DNA from: Montifringilla adamsi
Taxonomy: Eukaryota; Chordata; Aves; Passeriformes; Passeridae
NCBI GenBank assembly: GCA_017590115.1
Contig: JAGGNK010008781.1
Location: forward strand, 623,471 to 687,470
Reading direction: 5' to 3'
DNA: 64,000 nucleotides
The notes under the pieces are model-generated. The model worked only from the letters and a program-made list of their open reading frames with translations, was not told the DNA's origin and did not search any database. A program made the translations under genes and the position numbers. Below, one piece after another: positions 35,893 through 47,100 of the stretch. The number at the start of each line of letters is the position of its first letter. Position 1 is the stretch's first letter.

Positions 35893-38800
35893 GTAAGGGA
35901 AGGAAAAATTTTATCTAGCTCTTTTTATAGTTGTTTTTAAATCAGCCTTGTAAAAAGCATCCGTGTGGCAGGATCCAGCACGGGAGAAATGCTGCAGCGT
36001 TGGGGAATGTGGGGATGCTCACACTGCCCCTCTGAGGCCACGCTGCAGCACGAGAAGGAGAAGGCTTTAACAGCCCCGGCTTCCTTCATTGCGTGCGAGG
36101 TAACAGCGAGTGAAAACTCATCTCAGGTGGTTTACAGGTGATCACGGAAAGCTGAAAGTAATGTAAACACTTCTTAAAAAATACAGTCCTGTGTCTTTTC
36201 AAAGGCCTTTTTAGAAATCCTGCTTCTCTGTTGAAAACTGAATAGACCGAGGAAATGCAGTCTCCATACAAATTTCTGAAGTAAATCCTTCATTTTGTAG
36301 CTTTCATATGCACAGACAGCTGGAAGACTGGGAATATAGAGAAGATCAAGACAGAACTCCTGGGTGCAAAGATGAAGAACGTTCAGGTACCTGTGCTCAC
36401 TCACATCAATCCCATCACTTTTGCAGTTAAACTGCAAGTTTGCTGATAATTCAGTATTTTTACAGGCAACGTACAAGCTTGTCAAACATCTCAAATTCAA
36501 AAATGGCCACTGGAATGAGCAGAGAAATGTCTGTATGCTGCAGAATTGACCTGCAAATGTGTAGCAAGTTTGATAATATCAGGAATGTTTAAACACCTGA
36601 AAAGAAAATGCACTTTTCCAGAGGGTCTTCTGCTACAAGAATCCAAAGAGGGTTTTGGCTGTTTTGGAAATGCAGAGCTTTGAACGTGTAACCCCCCTTT
36701 TCAGCTGATTGCACACTTGGCAGAGTGATTTTGTTTACTCCCATTTCCCCAGCCGTTTTGAGGATTAATGTTTTCCAGAGAAAGATAGCCACTAGCAGAT
36801 AGAAGCCTTTATTCTTCCACAGAGTTCAGTGAGCTGGGCATTTAACTTGTCTCAAAATTTACCCTTCTTAGTTACAACTTCAAAAAAAATCTTAATCTGC
36901 AGAAGAGGAATAATGGAACTGTTCGACTTGAAAGAGGCACTGGGAAGATCTCTCCTCTGGGGACATGCTCGTGCTGCCTGACGAGACCAAAGGAATAGAA
37001 ATGAACAGACCAAAGGAGTGGAAATCCCCAGTGTTTGTGACATCCCTGACACGAGGCAGGGCAGGAGCACATTTCCCATGGCACAGCGTGCCTGTGTTTA
37101 TTAGGACAGGACGCAAGATGGGGACACAACCTGGACTGGGGCTGATGGCAATTACGGTGTGAGAGAGGCCAAAGGCTGCTCCTCAGGGCCAGAGCTGCTC
37201 TCGGGGGGAAATGTTCCCTTTGCAGGGCAGTGAGCACCCAAACACCAGGAGTACCCAAAGCTGCAGCCATTTCACCCTGCTCCGAGGGGATGGAACAGCT
37301 AACACATGTATCTAAACTCCATGGAACAAACACGGCACAATAGGCGTCATGTGCTGCAGCTCATTTACATTTCAATATCCCACAGATATCCCCTCTGCTG
37401 ATTGTGCCCAAAGGATGTGCTTTCAACTTAGTTACAATCTCTTCTATTCTGTTACAGATTCAATTTCTATTAGTTTTTATATCTGCAGACTCCTATGTAA
37501 CTTTCAGAATCAGGGAGGATTACCACACTGCCGGGGGTGCTTAGCTGAAATGGAGCATATGGCTATTAATATAATTATGAATCTGTTGCTTTAGGCTACA
37601 TTAGATTGCCTTTGGGGTTCTGCTTCTTAAGAAGAAAGGATTGAACTATAGTCACCCTCCTTTGGTGCAGAAGATGTGGAATAAATAATCACTTTTTAAA
37701 AAAAATATTATTTACATGCTTCATTGAGGTAACCTTCAACATAGCAAAAATTTAGACAGGGTCCTGACTCATCACATTTTTATCTGTGGCACATTTAGCT
37801 TTAATAATTTATTTTTGTTTGCCTTCCTTTGTTAGAAAAAAAGTTCATAATACCTTTCTAAGGCTTTGCAATTTTAATTCATCACAACAAAATTAATATT
37901 TGACTTTAGAATTGCCTGCTTTTCTTCAGTCCAGTGTCTGGATGCATTAATGCCCTTTTGTTCCCTGTTTAGCAAAGGTGAGTTACTTTCTTGAAATAAC
38001 ATATTTCAAACTATTGTATCTTGGGTAAGAATAAACTGAAAAGCATTGGTCTGCAAAGGGAAGCTGAATTAACATTTTATATGCTGGGTAACTTGAATTG
38101 CTGAGAGCCAATTACATCAAGCATCAGTTGAAATCAAAGCTTCAACTTCTCTCTCCAACACACTAACTAGCTTGAATTTAAAGCATCAGATAAACGGGCT
38201 GGAGATTTGCATGTGTGAATAAGAGCTGAGTTAGAAACAAATCTGAAGGGTTCCAATGTACTGAAGATAAACCCTAGATTTTCACCTGACACCTCCACCG
38301 AGCTGGGGAACAGGACACAGAGTAACCAAATTGTGTCAGGGGTCTGGAAAGTGTCACAGGGTTTTTAGGGCGAATGGAAAAGTGGTATTTGGAGGGATAG
38401 ATTTACACAGAATTACTGAACTGGGTTTTCTAACTTTTGTCTCCACTGACAATCCCCCTTTCTCTTCTCAGTAAAATGAGAATAAAGGAATGTTCAGGGA
38501 AAGGGAGAGAACTGAGATTGCTTAGTACTTTAAGTCCCACAGCATGAAAAAACAAACCTTCCTTTACAAGTGAGAAAGAAAAAGAGTATGAATGAAAAGA
38601 GATTTACTAGAATAAGAGAATGTAAGCAGATACTGAAGTTCTGGAGTGGCTCTGATTTACAAGGAATTAAAAAGATCCAAAAAGAAGACACTGTGGAGCC
38701 ATTTTTTATTTAAGAAGTCACGTTATGATGATCACTCGATATCTTTCCTCAAACAAGAACAACAACCTAATGTGACTGAGCTTAACTGAGAGCCAGGAAG

Positions 38801-39649
38801 GGAAGGTGAATGATGGAGTTGGAGTACGTAGTCACCTGAAAATGAACTGTCAGCAGATCCAGATGACAAGGGAGAGATTAAAATCAAGCCTTATCTCGTA
38901 CCTGGCCCTGTCCTCAGGGAACTGTGCTCCTGAATGTGGGGTTGATCTTGTTTTACAGTTTGGCAGTGTTCAGCATATCACTGAAACCACTGTGATATTA
39001 TATAAACAACCCTTTGAGCTCACACAGGGCTGAACATCCCAGGCAATAATACCCACTGAAAATACAGAAGTCATCAGCTAATTGCGAACTGCAGAGCTGC
39101 GTGTCTGAGCAGGCCCTGGAGAGTGCTAATATTAATCTGCAAGTGCAGGAAATCATTCTACACAATGAACTCTGCTGTCTCCTAAGGCAAGCTGTACATT
39201 TTGCAGGTACCAGTTGGCAAACTCAGAGCCCAGGCACTACTATTTATAAATATCTCAGGTGTAACCTCATTGCAGGAGACCTGCAGAGCCCTTAAGTAGT
39301 TTATGGCTCATCTTGCACAATATTTCACAAAACTCACTCACATTTCTAAGGTCTGCTTCAAACTGCCACAGCCTGAGCGCCTTGTCCCACATACAGCCGA
39401 TTTTCAAAGAACATCGATTCAAACCCATGATTTCCCTTTCCTCTCCCTCCCGAAACCAGAGGCACATTTTCCCTGGAAGCCACATTTTCTCATAAGATTT
39501 TATTTTGATATGTCTTTTTGTCCTGCAATGTTTCACCACCCAGCAGCACTCTGCTCATCTGCACTTCAATGGCAGAATTCACCAGAGGTACAGGTTTAAA
39601 TAGCACATCTTGAGATGGGAACAATGAGGGAGGGGGGGAATGGCTCTAC

Positions 39650-39675
39650 AATAAATAAATAAATAAATAAATAAA
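39650..39675 (+). repeat. (AAAT)n microsatellite, about 6.5 units
   Basis: A perfect tetranucleotide repeat that follows a short G-rich stretch. It is likely polymorphic in length. Confidence 0.95.
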
Positions 39676-40150
39676 GTCCTATCACACACTTAAAGCCAAA
39701 TGCCTACTGGGACTTAGGTTCAAAAGCACATTTGGAAACTGATCCCTTGAGAAGATATGTTTGTTACGGTGTTTGGCCTCAGGATTTAAAAGGATTTGCT
39801 TTTAAGCTGTTACTTTACTGCAAGTATGTGACTGGAGGCCTCAGGTGTGAAAGTCCTTTGATAAAAGGGACCCGTGTGTGCCAGATAGAGAGAGTGAAAA
39901 GCTTTAACACTCGCAGGAACTGGAAGGGGAAAGCAGGGGAAGGTTGGGACAAAGTACATCAAGTTTAAGGCAAGCGAACACCTGGAATGCAAGAGGGATG
40001 AGAAACCATAAAAGCCCTTGAACTTCTTGCTTTGCATACAAAAGTGATTATGGAGCGAACTCTCAAGGAACTGAACACCAAAGTTGCAAAAAGGGTCAGT
40101 TCCAATTAATCGGGTGAAGCCCATCTGGAACCTGAGCACAAAGCCCTCCA

Positions 40151-40540
40151 TAAAATCTTATGGCTGGAAGGAACCCCAGGGGTCATCCAGGCCCTTTGCT
40201 CCAGTGCAAGATCAGCTCTGCTTAGGTCACTCCAGACAGACAAATGTTTATCTACCTGCACTTAAAGACCTTTAGTGGTGGAGACACTGCGGTTTCACCA
40301 CAGGAAATGTGTTCCAGCGCTTATTCTATTTCCATCAGAAAGTGTTTCTAAATGTCTGACTTGGATGCTTTGTGCTGCAACCCACGCCTGTTGCTGCTCA
40401 TGCTGTCTGTAGGGGATAAAGAGAGGAGCCTAATCCCCTTCTCTTTGCCAGTTTCATGTGTTTGATGATCCTTTGGTGTCTGAGCCATGTCAGTCTCATC
40501 ACGCTGTGCTCCTCACACACTTCTCGGGTTCCACAGCAAA
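40151..40540 (-). mobile_element. Older CR1 LINE copy, minus orientation
   Basis: The segment follows the reversed CR1 3' region in order. It begins with 'ttatggctggaaggaaccccaggggtcatccaggccc'. A 'cttaaagacctttagtggtggagacac' block follows, then 'ccagcgcttattct', then a 'ggataaagagaggagcctaatcccc' block. Divergence is high and the right boundary is uncertain, so this is an old insertion. No coding capacity remains. Confidence 0.75.
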
Positions 40541-40544
40541 ACTG

Positions 40545-41530
40545 CATCTGCTCTCTTATCAGAGAATCTCTGCAGCATTTGCATTTTAGAAATCAGGTGC
40601 ACCATTTTTCCCTGACCTCAAGATAATTCTACATTGTTTCTTCAGGCACTCCCATATAACAGAGAAACTTTTCTTGCATCCCAAAATCTGCTCTGAGAAA
40701 AACTACAGTAAGCACAGAAATATGCAAAACTCACACTTCCCCACAATTTGCTTGGCAGTGGAATTGAGCACTGTTTATTCAGTGCATTTTTAGTGCTCTA
40801 AAATGGTTACAACAGCCAAACCTGTGGGCTGCACTTCCAGTCTGCCAGACACTGGACACATTCATGGTGATTCAGTATCAAATGTTTATGCTAGATAGTA
40901 TAGCAAATATATTTATTGGTTTGTTTCCACTGGAAAATCCTGGAGAAGCAGGCACATGAATAAAAAATAATGGCAGTTCATGTTGCATCTAAATTTGACC
41001 TAATCTGAATTAACTACATGCAGTCCTAGAACAAAACCCTTCATTCCTCTACTGAAATGGCAAGAAATAACAGCACTACAACTTCTGAACTACTTCAGGT
41101 CATTCAACCACATTTTTTTTTTGTCAGGATCCATCAATTTCGGAGTAACAAGAATCCTCAGTTATCACGACTACACTTATCTGTGGGTGCAACCACAAAT
41201 AAGTTACAGGTGCACGGCTTCCATGAAAAATCAGGCTATTGACCTTCTGCGTGAGAATGTTCTCAGGGGCACTGCTAGAAGAGGCTGTCAGACCATGTAG
41301 ATGTCTTGCTCTGGAATGCTACATATGCATTACACTGACGGCAGGAAAAAGAACATTATACTTGTGTGACATTTCATATTCTCTAGCAACTAATTCAGAA
41401 CTGCCTTGCCAAATAAACACTGCCTATCCTGTTACACGCTGCCCTGCAATCAAGTCCAAAGCCAGAATTCTTTCTGGAAAGTGCAGGCTGGTTGATCTTT
41501 GGTGAGCAGATGCCGCTCACGGGCTGTCAC
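40545..41530. other. Intergenic gap between CR1 copy and distal CpG island
   Basis: I see nothing I can name: AT-rich DNA with short open frames and no repeat family recognised. Confidence 0.4.
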
Positions 41531-41534
41531 TGTT

Positions 41535-41990
41535 TGAGGTCCGAGTGAAGATGGCATCTGACCGCTAACCTGAGCACCGCCGTGGGTGCTCGGCCGGTGC
41601 CGCTCCCGATGCTCTCCGAGGCTGTCACAATCTGAGGTCCGGGGTGAATCTGGGGTCTCTCCCGGCCGGTGCGGCTCGCAGCCGGTCCCGATGCTGTCCC
41701 GGCCTGTCCCAGTTCCAGGCCCGGGGTGAATGTGGGGTCTCTCCCGGCCGGTGCGGCTCGCAGCCGGTCCCGATGCTGTCCCGGCCTGTCCCAGTTCCAG
41801 GCCCGGGGTGAATGTGGGGTCTCTCCCGGCCGGTGCGGCTCCAGCCCCGCTCCCGGCCGCGCTCCCGCTCCAAGCGTTGTGTGCAGCGCCGCCCCGCGGC
41901 CGCGGCCGCGCCCTGCAGCGCGCGGGACAGCCCCGGGGGATGCGGGGGCTCGGCGGGGCTGTCTGACCAGGGAGAGCAGACAGCTCTGCT
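41535..41990. promoter_or_regulatory. Second CpG island, about 39 kb upstream of FZD10
   Basis: A sharply bounded GC- and CpG-rich stretch lies in otherwise AT-rich DNA, with a NotI-type cluster (GCGGCCGCGGCCGC) near 41900. Its left half is the 82-bp repeat array; the right half is unique. It could be a promoter of an unannotated transcript (for example a long non-coding RNA) or only a GC-rich minisatellite with its flank. Open frames on both strands are GC artefacts with repeated peptide and no domain. Confidence 0.6.
41633..41850 (+). repeat. 82-bp CpG-rich tandem array (about 2.7 units plus a diverged copy)
   Basis: The landmark GGGGTCTCTCCCGGCCGGTG starts at 41652, 41734 and 41816, an exact 82-base period. 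The first two full units are nearly identical, and the third diverges after 'gtgcggctc'. A more diverged unit seems to precede the array at about 41535-41632 (shared 'tgaggtccg.g.gaa', 'cggccggtgc.gctc', 'cccgatgct'). Confidence 0.92.
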
Positions 41991-41994
41991 CAGC

Positions 41995-44060
41995 CCTCGG
42001 GTACCCCAAAAACACCGGCTGGCCTTTCAGCCCTTCCTTATCCCACTGCCTCATTTCACAGTCACTGCCAAACCCTAATTTTTTATGTCAGCATCAAGTT
42101 ATTCCATTTATGACAGGGAAGAGGATAACATAATCTCACTGCTCAGAAACTGTTTCCCTCTGTTGGATTCCCATTAGGGACTCACACGATTTACTGGTGT
42201 CTGGATATGGACTGTACTGGCCTTCACAGGGGAAAAAATGTAACTGGAACTTTCTTTTCAGTTTGAGAGAAAGCTCTCACATCTGATCATGGTCTGGGTC
42301 TGACTGTAATTGTGTAAAGCAGCTGCAGCTCTTACTTGTCAGACAATTTAAATTCATATTAGAGAACTGAAATAGCACTGAGCAACAGAGAAGATAGAGC
42401 TCATTTAGAAAACTTTTATGTGCGCTGAAAATCCTGAACCACAATTTTTCCAGACCATCTTATTCCAACAATACAACGTCACAGAGTATTTTGCAATTTC
42501 CAGACCTAGATCATTCACTATAACCAGTTTCAAATAAAAATGCAGTTCAGCTGCATCTGGGATCCAAGTTGGAAAAACTGAAGTGATCCATGTAATCATA
42601 CCAACAGAAATAATGACTCATTTTGCTTGAAGACAACACAGCAAACACTGATAAAAGCTGGCAAACACAGGACTGCTGTAAGATGATGTGCCCCTGCTCT
42701 GAAATAGGGCATAGCAGAGCAGATTAAGTTCTTTAGACATCAAGGAATACAGGTGGCTGACATCCCTTCTGACAGAGCAGCAACAGATCTGAAATCCTGG
42801 CGAAATTATATGATGAAAACAGAGGTAGAGGTGAGGTGCCTGATTTTTGGCACCTTTTGACCCTAAAACATTGCAATATTTAATATTGCTATTTTCAGTT
42901 TTAGCTAGCTGAGATCCTGTGCACAACATTAAATGCTAAAGGGTGCATCTCAGCATTCTCTGTATTCCCTTTTCCCATTGATCTCTTTCCAAAGAAGGAA
43001 ATTAAGCAGACATAATACAAGCAATAGAATACAGATGAAGAAAATGCTTAATCACATCAGACACAATTTTGAAATCAGCAGCCCATGCATGCCAGGAAAT
43101 ATGGATTTATGTGGCATTTCAAATGCAACACAATCTTTTGCCTATCTCTATTTTGGGACACTTTTTAGATTTTTATTCAATAGCTAGAACTGCAAGGTAC
43201 ATCTCTAAAATGTGATTCAAATCAAATCAGCTCACTGAAAGCAACAAAATGGGGAAAGATAGTTGTGATATTTAGTTAAGGATGTTACAACACAGAAAAC
43301 ATAAAATATTGTTTCCCTAACCCTAAAGAATGATTCACTAGGTCTCACCTGTCTGGTCACAGCCCCAGCAAAAGCACAAGGACAAGGCACAGAGATGGTG
43401 ATGCTCCTCAGTCATCACCAGCTTCCAAAAATTTCGGACTCATGATCTTTGAAACCAGTAAATGTGCTTGAATTGAACAGTTCTTGGCAGTTGTTTCCTG
43501 CATTATTTTGTCCAGTCATTTTTTAAGTATTAGCACTATTGGCTGACAAAATACCAAATTCATATAGTGCCAAGATTCCTTTTGGAAAGACAACGGGCAT
43601 TCTCAACATCCTGTTCTGAAATGGATTTCAAAGTTTTGCCTCAGTACCTTGAAACACAGTGATCCAACAATTGGTCAGGGCTGAAAGCTTTTTATGTGGT
43701 CTCTAGAGCACCATTCCGGTTCTGCATAAAACAATTTAATGACCATTTAGAGGCTGTTCTACTGCACTCAGTTTAGGCATAGACCACATTAGCACGCCAA
43801 ACTGACACAAAGGTGAAAGTATTTCCTTTTGCTGAGAGTTTAGACCACAGGCTATTGAGGTGAGTTACAAAGAGAAATATGAGAATTATTGCACAACGGG
43901 GCACTACAGAGATGCTGCAAATGAGGAGTGGGGATTGAAGGAGCTGCAGTTTTAAAAGCAAGGCTTATTCTGCAGCTGCGGTGCTGAAATCTTGGCTCTC
44001 CCCGACCAGCACTGCTGCAGGAGAGCGCAGGTGCCCAGTGCCGGTAGGTGTCAGCAGCCG
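41995..44060. other. Intergenic gap to the right of the distal CpG island
   Basis: No gene or known repeat is recognised. Short open frames on both strands carry no domain. If the CpG island is a promoter firing rightwards, its first exon or intron would lie here. I see no splice donor I would trust. Confidence 0.35.
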
Positions 44061-44168
44061 CCTCTCCCGGCTCTCTCATCCCCTCTCCGGCTCTCCCATC
44101 CTCTCCCGGCACTTCCATCCCCTCTCCCGGCACTTCCATCCCCTCTCCGGCTCTCCCATCCCCTCTCC
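44061..44168 (+). repeat. 20-21-bp minisatellite, about 5 units
   Basis: Units of the form CCTCTCCCGGCACTTCCATCC or CCTCTCCGGCTCTCCCATCC are repeated about five times. Two unit subtypes alternate. The surrounding open frames consist of repeated S-P/H-P-L peptide and are artefacts. Confidence 0.9.
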
Positions 44169-47100
44169 AGACTTCTGTGGCAGAGACACCCTCAGCTCAG
44201 CCAATGCCAAAGGAGGAATTATCTCTGCAACTTGCATGAAAAATGCTCCAGCCAGATATATCCTTTCCTGTTATGTTGTTTTATGTGGTATTTCAGAAAT
44301 CATATTCATAGATCAATGAATTCAGTTGCTTTAGTTCTCTGGATTTTACACTGAGGCTGATCCCAACATAAAATAGATTGGCAGATTGAGGCAAAATTAA
44401 TTCCTATATTCTACAAGCTGTGAACATTATATCACATCACCTCAGCATCAAAGGGCTGATTAATGATCCTGGCATTTCTGAACTTAGCAATTCTTCCTTG
44501 TTCAGATATGAGGCATTGCAGGAGCTGTGACAAGAGTCCAAAGTTCTGTCCATTTAATCTCATTAAATTATGGCCCACTCATTTATCTTTCAGCTGTGTT
44601 ATTTAAGAAAGGCTGCATTTTCAGGCAGGAACCTGAGCAATGACATCTTGGTAGGCTGGTGGGACATGCCTGAGTTATGGAACACTTCCTCCCAAAATGA
44701 ATGCAAGTTTACCTTGCAGAAGGTACCGTCGCTTTCTTGGTGCCACAGCTCTGCCAGTGTTGATTCTCGTTATCCCCAAGGTCACAAAAGGGGCCTGGGA
44801 GGAATTGCAGGCCTTGTTTACACTGGATTTCCTGTTCCCATCCTGTTCTCCATGACCAGAGCACTCCTGCAGCTCAGCCAGAGGCACTCCTGGATTACAC
44901 AGGCCACTGGCACTTTACAGAAAGTTTTTGAATTTGGGCCATCTGCCATGTCCCATTAACTTCCACAAAGCCTAACTCCACCACAAGGCTTTGAAATCCC
45001 AAATCCTAACACTTGTTTCTTCTTGACCTCTTTTGATCTTTCTTTCTCCTGCCATTAGCTGTGAGTTCAGAACCACAGCCAGAACAATCATAGTTAAAAT
45101 GACTGCAGTACTTCCTGAAAATGTAACAAAAAGGGAGTAAATATGGAAATTTCATTTGGCTGGCTTGAGTACTGTACAAACTTCTGATACATGGGCATTT
45201 GAGCATTAGGATCTACACCTACATTCAGAACAAACAATTCTTACCAGAAATCCTGGAACAAAAAATTAAACTGGAAATTAAGCAATTCTTCTGCTGAACA
45301 AGTACAATTTACTCAGATAGAAAAGAAAAGCAGCATATAAGCATCAAGTTCTGTCTGGTCTTTTACACTCTATAAAATAATTTTGTGCACATTGCTTTAC
45401 AGGCAGATATTTAGAAAAAAATTTATTCAATTGTAACATATTTACGTACTCAAAAGGGTCATGTTCGAAACCACAAAGTAAATGTACTTTGAGATACCCT
45501 ATTGAAAGGATATACTCTTTTGCTTTTAATTAAAATCCATTAATTTGATATTATTTCATAGCATGTATGCTTTAAATTACAACTCATGTTGATTTTCAGG
45601 CATGAAAATCTGAGTGAAGGTGAGCATCTACATGTGCTTAGTGGATAGAACATTTGCTATTGAAGGTAGTAAAAGAAGTGAAGTACACAGGAGGTTCTGT
45701 TTGGTGAATTAAACAAATTCTTTCAAACTTAGGTGTAATATCCCATTGTTTACCTAAAAAAAGGTAATGCTGCAAATGAGAGCACATGCATGGAAAACTC
45801 TGCTTGCTACTGTTAAAATTCTCCATCTCCTTTACATGCATTGCCCCATGGTAGCTTTTTGCTTCCATTTTGTCCATCCTTGCTACTTTTTTTCATAGGA
45901 AAAATCTCACTGATTTTTATCAGTGCAATACAGGTTTCCTCATGGCCATGGCTGCAGTCATTCAAAAGGCATTACTCAAACACCAGAACAGAATGGTCTT
46001 TAACACTGCCACCAGCCTGTAACATTTGAATATATTCTGGCCACAGAAACAATGATCTACAGCTCTTTTTTTTTTTTTCTTTTTTCTCCCCAGCTCACTG
46101 GTTTCTTTGTTTCTACATCCCATAATCTTTTCACTCTTCTTTGGCATGTCCAATTTAGATAAACCAGCACTCTTCCTCTTCTCATTAAATATGCTCAGAA
46201 CACTTTGTATGAAATAAATAAAAATACTGACTAGTTTGAAAAGTGTATATTTTTGATGGGAGGTGGTTTAAAGCCAAGGCACTAATTAGCCAGCACAGAT
46301 GCAGGAAGTTAGATTTTGATGATGTGATCAGATGTAAAAGAAGATAATACACAGTCAAAGAGGGGAAAATGATGCATTATACCCTCAAGAAAAGGATTTG
46401 ATTTGTTTGGCTTTTAAAGTCAAGTGCTGAAGCCGAATGAGCTGAAACCCAATTTTAATGTGTGGAGAGAAACATCTGTGATGGGGATGGTCCAGAATAC
46501 GCAACATATGGAATGATCAGGCAAAACCCCAGCTCAGCTTCAGAGGGAAAAGCACAACCCTCCCCTGCGAGTGCAGATCCTACGGAAGATGCCGTGCAAA
46601 GGGAGGGTCAGTGGCAGGCAGTGCAAGGCGAGGTTTCAGATGTCAGGAGCACACCTGGGGAACATCTGGAATCTCGGCCGGGCCCTGTGCTGAAGCTGCT
46701 TTTCTCCCTCTCAGCAGCAGAAGCAGCCTCAGTTCCTCTGAGGCGCAGGGAAGGAGAACGGCATAACTCAGCCGAGCAGAGCTTGAAGTGACTCCTACCC
46801 TCTGCAATTCAGCCTTTGCTGCCCAAGATGGTTTTGCTGGTCACGCTTTGTCCAGCACCCACGAGGCTCATTGAAGGCTCGCTAACGGCAGGAGCACCGG
46901 CACTCGAGCGGGTCAGACACTGCGCTGGTACCCGTCTGCACACTCACCACACAGCAGCGCTCTCAATCTTCTCACTTGCCCTTTTTACCCTTATTTACCC
47001 AGGGATTTATGTACTGAGCACTGCTCAAAGCCCTTCCATAATAACTTCGTTTTCAGCAAATATTCACCATAATCGTTCTATTCTTCTAGATTCTGTTAGG

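Larger units (their letters stand above)
30601..40140. other. Intergenic block; candidate conserved segments near 33.9-34.2 and 38.0-38.3 kb
   Basis: No gene is recognised. About 33930-34200 and 38020-38260 look constrained: they are repeat-free and mixed in composition. The second carries the POU octamer ATTTGCAT at 38205-38212. A TCF/LEF-type CCTTTGATC is at 35330-35338. Small open frames have no known domain. Conservation must be tested by alignment. Confidence 0.4.

Noticed and set aside
41527..42133. Open frames of 80-175 codons on both strands of the distal CpG island
   Set aside because: They arise from the 82-bp repeat and GC richness; the peptides repeat with the array and match no family I know.
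44569..44959. 129-codon plus-strand open frame
   Set aside because: No recognisable domain, signal peptide or family resemblance; this length is expected by chance in 64 kb.
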